The position numbers were made by a program, and so were the translations under genes. Positions 36,185-44,325 of a stretch of DNA of 57,071 nucleotides are shown piece by piece. The stretch is from NCBI GenBank assembly GCA_039908535.1, contig JAMOAW010000003.1:1-57071 (forward strand), written 5' to 3'. How positions within the stretch are numbered: the first letter of the stretch is position 1; every line of letters begins with the position of its first letter. This DNA comes from JAMOAW01 sp039908535 (GTDB lineage: Bacteria > Pseudomonadota > Magnetococcia > Magnetococcales > JADFZT01). The notes below the pieces were generated by a model. The model ran no database searches. It was not told where the DNA came from and saw only the letters and a program-made list of their open reading frames with translations.

Positions 36185-36338
36185 ACAAAAGACCTTGTGG
36201 GGGGGGCGGAGAACCGCCCCCCCCAATTCCCCCCCACCCTTCTTTTTTAATTCTTAAAAAAAAAGAGGGGGTTTGGGGGATTCATCCCCCAAGGTTTTGT
36301 CTTTGATTTTAATTTTTTGCCCGAAGGGCATCATGTTC
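36185..36338 (-). repeat. Cloverleaf repeat element, copy 9
   Basis: It runs from AAAAGACCTTG to GGGCATCATGTTC with all arms intact and expanded G/C runs. It lies just beyond the ftsZ terminator and upstream of lpxC. Confidence 0.9.
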
Positions 36339-36419
36339 TAATATAATATTGGCGTACTTTTTGCAAATGACATCTTTTATAACAGATTTTTAGCGGGCAA
36401 CCGTGACGAAACCGCAATA

Positions 36420-36441
36420 ATTTTGACGATAGCGTCAAAAT
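36420..36441 (+). promoter_or_regulatory. Inverted repeat upstream of lpxC
   Basis: ATTTTGACG-ATAG-CGTCAAAAT, a perfect 9-bp stem with a 4-base loop, about 80 bp before the lpxC start. It has no following T run. It may be an operator or an element of the lpxC leader. The rest of 36339-36519 shows no clear promoter. Confidence 0.5.
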
Positions 36442-36519
36442 AGAAGAGAAAAAAAGAGCGGATTACCCACAACCAGCCCATGGCTCATGACAAAATTGAC
36501 AGTACTGGGACATCAAATC

Positions 36520-37449
36520 ATGATTTTTCAACGGACTCTCAAAAACACCATTCGTTGCACTGGCATTGGTCTTCATGGTGGACAAAAAACCTACCTCTCC
36601 TTACGACCTGCCCCTGTCAACACGGGCATTGTGTTTCACCGTACCGATTGCAACAACGCCATGATCGCCGCTCGCGTTGAAAATGTCGTTGACACCAGAC
36701 TGTGTACCACCATCGCCAATGCCGATGGTATACGGGTCTCCACAGTAGAACACTTGCTGGCCTCTTTTGCTGGCTTAGGGGTTGACAATGCCTATGTTGA
36801 CTTAGATGGTCCTGAAGTTCCCATCATGGATGGCAGTGCGGCTCCCTTTGTATTTTTAATTCAATGTGCGGGGATCATTCAACAAAATCTCCCCCGTCGT
36901 TATATCCGAATTAAAAAAACCATGTCCATCAGCCATCAAGATAAGTGGGTCCATTTTGAGCCTTCTAATCGGTTTTGCCTTAGTTTTCTGATTGATTTTG
37001 ACCATCCTGTTTTGACGCAACAGGGCGTAGAGCTCGAAATTGATGAAACGTCTTTCATCAAAGAGGTCAGCCGCGCCCGGACATTCGGTTTTCTTAAAGA
37101 GGTTGAAACGCTGCAATCCAATGGTTTGGCCCGTGGGGGTTCATTAGACAACGCCCTTGTCATTGGTGATTTTCGTATTCTCAATGAAGGGGGATTGCGT
37201 TATGAAAACGAATTTGTCCGCCATAAAATCATTGATGCCATTGGCGATCTTTACCTATTAGGTCATCCCATTCTCGGTCACTTTAAAGGGGTGCGTTCAG
37301 GCCATGCCCTCAACAATCAACTGCTGCGTAAACTTTTGGTACAGCAAGAGTGTTGGGAATATATTGAACTTAACAACCGTTCTGACTCCCAACACCCCAC
37401 CATGTTTGAAGAACAGGTGACCGAATATCCTGTTGCCTTAGCCTCCTAA
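36520..37449 (+). CDS. lpxC: UDP-3-O-acyl-N-acetylglucosamine deacetylase LpxC
   Basis: I choose ATG 36520 because MIFQRTLKNTIRCTGIGLH matches the LpxC N-terminus; an upstream ATG at 36487 adds 11 atypical residues. The 309-residue zinc enzyme has the metal/catalytic motifs STVEHLLASFAGLG, the HKIIDAIGDLYLLG segment and GHFKGVRSGHALNN. It catalyses the committed step of lipid A synthesis, so the organism makes lipopolysaccharide. lpxC follows ftsZ in many Proteobacteria. Confidence 0.96.
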   Translation: MIFQRTLKNTIRCTGIGLHGGQKTYLSLRPAPVNTGIVFHRTDCNNAMIAARVENVVDTRLCTTIANADGIRVSTVEHLLASFAGLGVDNAYVDLDGPEVPIMDGSAAPFVFLIQCAGIIQQNLPRRYIRIKKTMSISHQDKWVHFEPSNRFCLSFLIDFDHPVLTQQGVELEIDETSFIKEVSRARTFGFLKEVETLQSNGLARGGSLDNALVIGDFRILNEGGLRYENEFVRHKIIDAIGDLYLLGHPILGHFKGVRSGHALNNQLLRKLLVQQECWEYIELNNRSDSQHPTMFEEQVTEYPVALAS

Positions 37450-37533
37450 AACCCGAAGGTGTTTGCCCGCTGCGCATATTGTCCACTTGTTTGGTGGCAT
37501 TTGACAACGCAAAGAGATCTCCCCCATGGCCAA

Positions 37534-38106
37534 ATGCGTTTTCCCAAACGCGTATGGTCATGGGTTTTTCTATGGCTATTTTATGGCTGCTCCTCTTTAG
37601 CCGATTCTCCCCCACCAACGGTGATTCAATCTTCCCGATTGATCACGCAAGGGGATCGATTGTATGCTCAAGCCGTACTGAAAGACGATTTTTTGGCGAC
37701 AATCCAGCTACGTCTTAAGCAGGGAGAAGCTCTCTCTGCTAACTATCAATTTCGCCTATTTCTTGAGACCCCTGTCTGGCTGCCGGACCGCAGGTTGACT
37801 TCTGTCATTTTTTCCCGCCGTCTACGCCCGCATTTAATCACCGAACGCTTTGAAATGATCGATTCCCGTAACAATGAGGTCATTTATAGCCCATATACAG
37901 AAGAGGCTTTACATTTTTTTGGCAACCCAAATTATATTCCGCTGTTGCCTATTTCTGAACTCATTGCCGGCTCTTCCTATATTTTAGAGACCCGTTTTCA
38001 TGTCACCCATGATGGTGTTTCTGGTTTATTTCGTCTCTTATCGAGTTGGTTTGGTTTTTGGGAACCAACGGATTGGGTCCAACAAGTGAATTACCGACAC
38101 TCATGA
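37534..38106 (+). CDS. DUF4390 domain protein
   Basis: From ATG 37534 the product has 190 residues. A GTG at 37459 would add 25. It has an N-terminal hydrophobic export segment (WSWVFLWLFYGCSSLADS), possibly a signal peptide, and a beta-rich domain with YQFRLFLETPVW and RRLRPHLITERFEMID, resembling DUF4390 proteins. This family is typically encoded directly before ntrY-type kinases, as here. It probably acts in the periplasm near the kinase. Its stop overlaps the ntrY start (ATGA). The family role is unknown. Confidence 0.75.
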   Translation: MRFPKRVWSWVFLWLFYGCSSLADSPPPTVIQSSRLITQGDRLYAQAVLKDDFLATIQLRLKQGEALSANYQFRLFLETPVWLPDRRLTSVIFSRRLRPHLITERFEMIDSRNNEVIYSPYTEEALHFFGNPNYIPLLPISELIAGSSYILETRFHVTHDGVSGLFRLLSSWFGFWEPTDWVQQVNYRHS

Positions 38107-40376
38107 ACACGACAAATCCGAAATCCAAAGGGTGGCTACTCATTCTTTTACTGGCTGTTGTTGTTGGCATCGTCTTTATTACGGGCAAGGCCCTGCATGG
38201 CTCGACGACGGTTGGTGGAGGTGATTACGGCATTATATTTTTACTGTTGATTTATATAAATCTTTTTTTAATTTTGGTCTTTGCCTTTCTGGTCATACGC
38301 AATCTTTCCAGACTTTGGCTTGACCATCGACGGCAACGGACGGGTTCCCGATTAAGAACCCGGATGGTCGCTCTTTTTGTCGCGTTATCGCTGCTTCCAA
38401 CGCTTATTATCGCCATTTTATCGGTTAATTTTCTCAATCGTGGGGTGGACTCCTGGTTTTCAGACCGGATTACCTTTGCGTTGGACCACTCCCTAGAGGT
38501 GGCGCGGTCGTATTATCGCGAAAATCAAAAAACGGTGCGTCATGATGCCGAAGATATTGCCCGCAATCGCACGGTATTACGAGCGTTATCGTTGCAAGGC
38601 AGCGAAGCGGCAACAGCGGCTTTGGAGGTGGAACGCCACGCTAGGGGATTGGATGAGATTGCCATTATCCGTGCCGATGGTGCCCGCATAGCCCGTGCGG
38701 GTGAGCTTCCTTTTGATCCCATTCCCGATTTAACAAGTATCTCGGAAGGGTCGACACATGCCATTTTAATCACCAACGATACTGGAGATCGTGTACGGGC
38801 CTTTGTCAAATTAAACGACGAGCTTTATCTTTCAACGGGCCACTGGATTGACCACCAAATATTGGGACAGATGGAGACCATTGAAGCCACTTATGTGGAG
38901 TATCACCAGTTGCGGGCGGCCCATGGACTTCTCAAGATCAATCACACAGTCACTTTAATTTTAATCACGCTATTATTGTTATTAACGGCTTTTTGGTCTG
39001 GTTTTCGAATTGCTGATGGGATTACCGACCCCATCACTGAGCTGGTTCTTGGCACCCGTCAAGTCTCCATGGGGGATTTAACGGTAAAGTTAGAAGTTAC
39101 AGGCAACGATGAACTCTCCACTCTGATGGCGGCCTTTAACGCCATGACCCGCAAATTGGATGAAAACCGTCAAGAGTTGCAATCTACCAACGAACTATTG
39201 GAAGAACGGCAACGCTTTATGGCGGCGATTGTCAATAATATTTCATCGGGTGTGATCAGTGTCAATCGGCAGGCGCAGATTACGCTGATCAATCCAGTGG
39301 CGGCGAATTTGCTAAATATGAATGTTGGAGAGGCCATTGGAACCCCCTATTCACAAATACTTCCAGCCGCGATTTTACATCCGATAGAGACCTTATTAAA
39401 CAGTTCCATGCATCGTTTTTCCTCGACATCTGCGCCCCTTTCTGCAAGCGATACGGCGAATAGTGGCGACGACTACTGTCAACTTTCCACCCAAATTCAA
39501 CTGCAAGGCCCCGTCAAACCACTGACACTTTTAGCGCGCATTACCTTTTTAGAAAGTCGTCCATCTACCGCCAATGATCACACCTCAAGCGGTCAAAGTT
39601 TTATAGCCACTTTTGATGATTTAACCGACGTATTACTGGCCCAACGCACCCACGCCTGGAGCGAAGTTGCGCGGCGCATTGCTCACGAGATTAAAAACCC
39701 ACTCACGCCTATTCAGCTTTGGGCGCAGAGGATGCGACGGAAATATCTGCAACCCATGCCGAGCGATCAACAACCGGACTGGCGTATTTTGGATGAAGGG
39801 ACCAGTTCAATCATTCATCAAGTGGATGAGCTAAAAATTTTAGTCAACGAATTTTCCACCTTTGCCAGGATGCCGCGTCCTAGTTTTAAAAATCATGATT
39901 TTCACGATACCATCCGCAAGGTCATTCTTCTGTATGATACCGATCAAAAAAGTTTCACCATTCAAACCGATTTTGACCCCAAGCTGCCCGAGTTTCCTTT
40001 TGATCAAGGTCAAATTCGCCAAGTATTAACCAATTTAATGACCAATGCCATTGCTGCCTGCCAAGAGCAGCATGCCGAATCGCTTCTATTTATCAAGACG
40101 GAACTTTCCGAAAACGGCAATTGGGTACGCCTAGAATTTGCCGATAACGGCCCGGGCATTCCTCCCCAGGATCGCGACCGTATTTTTGAGCCCTATTTTA
40201 CCACCCGCAAAAAAGGCACGGGTCTGGGTCTTGCCATTGTCAAAAAAATCATTGAAGACCACGGCGGCACCATCCGCATGCGCGAATCCCTCTGGAAGGG
40301 TGCCCTCATGGAAATCAACATTCCCTTACGGCGTCCATCTAATTTTATTGCGACGGAGATGCCAGAGGGAACATGA
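38103..40376 (+). CDS. ntrY: NtrY-like membrane sensor histidine kinase
   Basis: This 757-residue protein has three N-terminal membrane segments (about 10-30, 41-64, 85-108) and a periplasmic region. A fourth membrane segment (about 284-306), a HAMP region, a PAS domain (about 375-440), a HisKA domain with the phosphohistidine in RRIAHEIKNPLTPIQ and an ATPase domain (NLMTNAIAA, DNGPGIP, TGLGLAIVKK) follow. NtrY kinases sense nitrogen or redox state and phosphorylate NtrX. The last codons and stop (ACA TGA) lie at the edge of repeat copy 10. No ntrX or other response regulator follows, which is unusual for this family. Confidence 0.92.
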   Translation: MNTTNPKSKGWLLILLLAVVVGIVFITGKALHGSTTVGGGDYGIIFLLLIYINLFLILVFAFLVIRNLSRLWLDHRRQRTGSRLRTRMVALFVALSLLPTLIIAILSVNFLNRGVDSWFSDRITFALDHSLEVARSYYRENQKTVRHDAEDIARNRTVLRALSLQGSEAATAALEVERHARGLDEIAIIRADGARIARAGELPFDPIPDLTSISEGSTHAILITNDTGDRVRAFVKLNDELYLSTGHWIDHQILGQMETIEATYVEYHQLRAAHGLLKINHTVTLILITLLLLLTAFWSGFRIADGITDPITELVLGTRQVSMGDLTVKLEVTGNDELSTLMAAFNAMTRKLDENRQELQSTNELLEERQRFMAAIVNNISSGVISVNRQAQITLINPVAANLLNMNVGEAIGTPYSQILPAAILHPIETLLNSSMHRFSSTSAPLSASDTANSGDDYCQLSTQIQLQGPVKPLTLLARITFLESRPSTANDHTSSGQSFIATFDDLTDVLLAQRTHAWSEVARRIAHEIKNPLTPIQLWAQRMRRKYLQPMPSDQQPDWRILDEGTSSIIHQVDELKILVNEFSTFARMPRPSFKNHDFHDTIRKVILLYDTDQKSFTIQTDFDPKLPEFPFDQGQIRQVLTNLMTNAIAACQEQHAESLLFIKTELSENGNWVRLEFADNGPGIPPQDRDRIFEPYFTTRKKGTGLGLAIVKKIIEDHGGTIRMRESLWKGALMEINIPLRRPSNFIATEMPEGT

Positions 40377-40542
40377 TGCCCTTCGGGCAAAAAATTAAAA
40401 TCAAAGACAAAACCTTGGGGGATGAATCCCCCAAACCCCCTCTTTTTTTTTTAAGAATTAGAAAAAAAGGATGGGGGGGGAATTGGGGGGGGCGGTTTTC
40501 CGCCCCCCAAAGGTTTTGATTTTTATTTTTCCAATACATGAA
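40369..40542 (+). repeat. Cloverleaf repeat element, copy 10
   Basis: It starts GAACATGATGCCC, inside the last codons of ntrY, and ends CCAATACATGAAC, with all arms present. The mini element follows, sharing its last bases. Confidence 0.92.
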
Positions 40543-40613
40543 CATGATGCCCTTCGGGCAAAAAATTAAAATGTAGAGTAGAGAACTGGCGCGGCCCGCA
40601 GGGCATCATGTTC
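40540..40613. repeat. Mini element: two inverted repeat-element ends only
   Basis: This 74-bp unit has perfect 13-bp terminal inverted repeats (GAACATGATGCCC and GGGCATCATGTTC), with an extended imperfect match inside. The cloverleaf arms are absent; the middle is unrelated sequence. It looks like an internal-deletion derivative or a minimal mobile unit. Confidence 0.75.
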
Positions 40614-40702
40614 CTCATATTTTTTTATGTCACGTCCATTTTTCTCTCAAGTCCGACCATTTTTATCCGATAAATAGAATCAGGGAGAACTTACCTAAAA
40701 CA

Positions 40703-40807
40703 ATGGAATTTATTTTGATCCCCTCCATGGACAAACATTCCGCTGCTTTTTCGTTTTTTCTCTTTTCCAGTGAAGCAAGTGCCAGCTTCTCTTTTGGGCC
40801 CTTCTAA
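40703..40807 (+). other. Short Phe/Ser-rich open frame running into an orphan terminator
   Basis: ATG 40703 opens 34 codons, with eight Phe (FSFFLF and FSFGPF parts), ending TAA inside the terminator stem. AGGGAGA lies about 15 bp upstream, too far for good initiation. Phe-rich leaders regulate phe genes elsewhere, and pheT lies nearby, but on the opposite strand. Pyrimidine-rich DNA gives Phe codons by chance, so coding is doubtful. The region 40614-40827 could instead be a small RNA ending at the terminator. Confidence 0.2.
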
Positions 40808-40827
40808 ATTAGAAGGGCCGTTTTTTT
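40797..40827 (+). terminator. Orphan rho-independent terminator
   Basis: GGCCCTTCTAA and TTAGAAGGGCC form an 11-bp perfect stem followed by G and seven T. No plus-strand gene precedes it within 400 bp except ntrY, which lies before repeat copy 10. It may end an unannotated small RNA or ntrY read-through. Confidence 0.85.
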
Positions 40828-40830
40828 AAT

Positions 40831-41000
40831 GTATTGGAAAAATAAAAATCAAAACCTTGGGGGGGGGCGGAGAACCGCCCCCCCCCAATTCCCCCCCTAC
40901 CCTTCTTTTTTAATTCTTAAAAAAAAGAGGGGGTTTGGGGAATTCATCCCCCAAGGTTTTGTCTTTGATTTTAATTTTTTTCCCGAATGGCATCATGTTC
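40831..41000 (-). repeat. Cloverleaf repeat element, copy 11
   Basis: It runs from ATTGGAAAAATAAAAATC to GGCATCATGTTC with all arms. The ATGCC end is read as the last codons of the minus-strand gene at 40971-41624. Confidence 0.9.
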
Positions 41001-41624
41001 CAAACTTTTTTGTAGAGCTTCACGATCGATCCACCAATCCTCACCGACCATAACCTCTAGCCCGTTCATAATCTGTGGAATATAAAAGTCAGGTTGATCG
41101 AGTTGATTTTCTTGGACCCAGGCTTGAAATGCCTCGTCGCTTTCAATAAGTTGGTGATGGCATATCAACGAGAACATTTGTTGTGCTTGTCCCAGTGCCA
41201 ACTCCCGATCAGGATGGTTTGGGGTGCGGTGTTTGGCCAATAAATGGGCCAAAGCGGCAAGGGGTCCAGCTAATTCATGTTTTGCGCCCAGGGTGTTCAG
41301 AAGATGAAACAGAGCCAAGACCGCCTCTGATGCAGGAACTTGCCATTTTAAGGCCACCCAAACTCGTTGAGCCAACGCGGAATAGAGGTGATGATTGCGA
41401 TATTTAGTCGAGAGGGTTTTTAAGCGATTTAAGGCCTCTTCCCACTGTCCATTTTGACTAAAAAGAATGACCGCTTGGCGATCCTGCCGCCATTGTTCCT
41501 CAGATGAGAGACGAGTGGAAGCCGACTCTGCCGGAGCATCGGGCAGAATCTCTAGAGAAAATTTGGGCAATAAATTATTGTTAAGATCGTCTGAATTTGA
41601 TCCACTGTTTTGTTGAAAATTCAT
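40971..41624 (-). CDS. Helical TPR-like protein whose C-terminus is repeat-derived
   Basis: I choose the second of two adjacent ATGs (41624), 5 bp after AGGAGG. The roughly 217-residue product has a polar Asn/Ser-rich start, then helix pairs that look like degenerate TPR repeats (FSQNGQWEEALNRLKTLSTKYR, LALGQAQQMFSLICHHQLIES). The last residues HDAIREKN and stop are encoded by the end of repeat copy 11. The protein is cytoplasmic and no specific family is recognised. It lies downstream of pheT, separated by repeat copy 12. Confidence 0.7.
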   Translation of the reverse strand: MNFQQNSGSNSDDLNNNLLPKFSLEILPDAPAESASTRLSSEEQWRQDRQAVILFSQNGQWEEALNRLKTLSTKYRNHHLYSALAQRVWVALKWQVPASEAVLALFHLLNTLGAKHELAGPLAALAHLLAKHRTPNHPDRELALGQAQQMFSLICHHQLIESDEAFQAWVQENQLDQPDFYIPQIMNGLEVMVGEDWWIDREALQKSLEHDAIREKN

Positions 41625-41695
41625 CATGTCCTCCTTATTGTGCAACGAAATTTTTTGTCGGATTTGGGAAGGTAAAAATCGTATTTGTTATTGTG

Positions 41696-41865
41696 GAACA
41701 TGATGCCCTTCGGGCAAAAAATTAAAATCAAAGACAAAACCTTGGAGGATGAATCCCCTAAACCCCCTCTTTTTTTTAAAGAATTAAAAAAGAAGGGTGG
41801 GGGAAAATTGGGGGGCGGTTCTGCCCCCCCCCAAGGTCTTGATTTTTATTTTGCTGATACATAAA
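41696..41865 (+). repeat. Cloverleaf repeat element, copy 12
   Basis: It starts GAACATGATGCCC and ends GCTGATACATAAAT, 3 bp from the pheT stop, with all arms. It lies between pheT and the downstream helical-protein gene. Confidence 0.92.
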
Positions 41866-41868
41866 TCA

Positions 41869-44271
41869 TTAACGTAAGGTAGCATGAAAACGATCGTGTA
41901 CATGTTTTACGATACGTTCGGCAATGGTATTGGTCTCTTGTTCGGTGAGCGTATGGTCGTCGGCTTGCAACGTGACACCTATGGCCAAACTTTTGTATCC
42001 GCTTTGAATACCCTCTCCCACATAAAGATCGAAAAAGAGCACTTTTCGAATTAAGCTTGTATCCACCTGGGCAATGGCGTGCAAAAGATCTCTGGCCAGC
42101 ACCGACTCCTCCACCACAAAGGAAAAATCACGTTCTACAGAGGGATATTTACTGAAAGGACGTTCAGAGACAACCTCGGGAGGTTGGGTAAGAGAGGAGA
42201 GGGAGAACTCACATACAAAAATAGGTTGGGAGGCATTAAAATGTTCCTGCTCGGTGGGATGCAGTTGCCCTAACCAACCAATCGTTTTAGATTCTAAAAG
42301 TGACACAAGCGTTTTCTGACCAGGATGTAAAAAAGAGGGACCACCTGGTGAAAAAATGGGATTTAGCCAGCCAAGCCCGCGTAACAGGGCCTCTAGATCC
42401 CCTTTCAAGTCGAACAAATCGCTTTCGCGCATGGGGGTATGCCAAGCTCGTTCGGTACTGGGGCCAGTTAAAATGACTGCCAACCGTTCCTCTTCACGAG
42501 GGGAGCGCTGCCCTGGCTCTTGGAGAAAAACCCGTCCTACCTCAAAAAGACGCAACCGTTGATTACCTCGGTTGAGATTGCGTTCTAAGGTGGCGAGAAG
42601 CCCAGGAAATAATTGGGTGCGCAGGACCGCTTGATCCTCGGAAAGGGGATTTTGTAAAAAAATAGGGGGTTGATTTGAATCAAACCGATGCTGCAGATCG
42701 GCACTGATAAAGGCGTAATCAATCGCCTCCAAATAGCCTAAACCAGTCAACAGATGACGAATACGATTGGTTAATTGACGATTTGGATCCACCATCGGTG
42801 TTGCAATGGCCCCACGTGGCAGTTGGGTTTCAACCCGGTCATAACCAAAAAGGCGTACCACCTCTTCGATGAGATCTTCCTCTCGTTTGAGATCATGGCG
42901 ATGACTCGGAGGTTGATAAAAGCGTGTGTTCATTTCGCTCTTCTCGGTCTGTGCAATCTCTTGACAACCCAGGGCGGTGAGCATCGTGTGGGTCTGCTCT
43001 TGGCTAAGTTGTACGCCGCCAATGCGGTTGGCCCGTTGCGTGCGAAAAGGAATGGGTGGTTGAGGCTGCCAAGTGCCACCCACTCTCTCTGTAATGGGAC
43101 CGGCCTGACCACCCGCTAATGCCAAAATCATTTCGGTGGCCCGTTCCAAGGCTTGTTTGAGACCAAGAGGATCGATGCCCCGTTCAAAACGGTGCCGCGA
43201 ATCGCTTTGAATATCCAGTTTTCGACCTGATCGAGCGGTGTAAATAGGATCAAAATAGGCCACTTCTAAAAAAAGATCGGTGGTCTCCAAGGTAACGCCA
43301 CTGTTTAACCCACCCATCAGCCCAGCCAGAGCCAAAGGAGCATTGGCATCGGCAATAAGGGTGTTTTCAGGGGAGAGGGTGCGTTCCACTTTGTCAAGCG
43401 TAACCAGGGTTTCCCCATCTTGAGCGGGTCGAATGACCAACGGCCAGTGAATTTTAGCTAAGTCAAAGGCGTGCATGGGATGGTTGAGATCCATACAGAT
43501 AAAATTGGTTACATCAACAATGGCGTTGATAGGACGTAACCCAACACTTTTTAAACGCCGTTGGAGCCAATCGGGGCTTTCGGTCACCCGAACGCCCGTT
43601 ATAATGCGACCGGTATAACGGGGAGATCTTTCTGGGACGTTAAGAAGGATAGTTGGGTTATGAGAGGCATTGGTCACACAAATTGTGGGTGTTACCAAAG
43701 ATTTAAGCTGCCCTGCGCCCAAGGCACTCAATTCACGGGCAATTCCACGAACTCCCAGACAATCCCCGCGATTTGGGGTGATGTTTAATTCAAAGAGAAA
43801 ATCGTTTTGCCCCAGAAGATCGGCCAAAGGGGTTCCAGGAGGGGTATCGGCAGGTAAAATTAAGATACCTTCAGAAATCTCCTGTTCAGAAGACAATCCC
43901 AATTCGGTCTCAGAGCAGAGCATCCCTTGGGAGAGTTCCCCGCGAATCTGACCCTCCCGAATTTCTAAACCATTGGCCAAAACAGCTCCTGCACGGGCCA
44001 CCGCTACGATGGAGCCAACCCGATGGTTACGCGCCCCACAAACAATGGAGAGGGTCTCCTCTTTGAGTAAAACTTGACAGAGGGTCAGGCGATCAGCATT
44101 GGGATGGGGGATAATCTGGGTTAATAAACCGGCCTCCACCCCTTTAAAGGGGATAGAAAGATCTATTAAACTTTCTAATTCCAATCCAGCCATGGTGAGT
44201 ATGGAACCAATTTGAACTGGAGTTAGTTGGGTTTCAAGATGTTCACAAAGCCAACTAAAGGTAAATTTCAT
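41869..44271 (-). CDS. pheT: Phenylalanyl-tRNA synthetase beta subunit
   Basis: This 800-residue subunit starts MKFTFSWLCEHLETQLT. It has the tRNA-binding EMAP-like domain (about 40-150, PHPNADRLTLCQVL), the B3/B4 editing region (about 210-370), the B5 domain, the catalytic-like core (HDLKREEDLIEEVVRLFGYDR) and the C-terminal FDX-ACB anticodon domain (SKYPSVERDFSFVVEE). It charges tRNA-Phe with the alpha subunit. pheS is normally the upstream neighbour, but here a CinA-like gene is, so pheS must lie elsewhere. Confidence 0.97.
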   Translation of the reverse strand: MKFTFSWLCEHLETQLTPVQIGSILTMAGLELESLIDLSIPFKGVEAGLLTQIIPHPNADRLTLCQVLLKEETLSIVCGARNHRVGSIVAVARAGAVLANGLEIREGQIRGELSQGMLCSETELGLSSEQEISEGILILPADTPPGTPLADLLGQNDFLFELNITPNRGDCLGVRGIARELSALGAGQLKSLVTPTICVTNASHNPTILLNVPERSPRYTGRIITGVRVTESPDWLQRRLKSVGLRPINAIVDVTNFICMDLNHPMHAFDLAKIHWPLVIRPAQDGETLVTLDKVERTLSPENTLIADANAPLALAGLMGGLNSGVTLETTDLFLEVAYFDPIYTARSGRKLDIQSDSRHRFERGIDPLGLKQALERATEMILALAGGQAGPITERVGGTWQPQPPIPFRTQRANRIGGVQLSQEQTHTMLTALGCQEIAQTEKSEMNTRFYQPPSHRHDLKREEDLIEEVVRLFGYDRVETQLPRGAIATPMVDPNRQLTNRIRHLLTGLGYLEAIDYAFISADLQHRFDSNQPPIFLQNPLSEDQAVLRTQLFPGLLATLERNLNRGNQRLRLFEVGRVFLQEPGQRSPREEERLAVILTGPSTERAWHTPMRESDLFDLKGDLEALLRGLGWLNPIFSPGGPSFLHPGQKTLVSLLESKTIGWLGQLHPTEQEHFNASQPIFVCEFSLSSLTQPPEVVSERPFSKYPSVERDFSFVVEESVLARDLLHAIAQVDTSLIRKVLFFDLYVGEGIQSGYKSLAIGVTLQADDHTLTEQETNTIAERIVKHVHDRFHATLR

Positions 44272-44325
44272 TCATTTTTTCTTTCGATGATAGCCGGATC
44301 TATCCCGCTCAGAGTTAAAAACATG

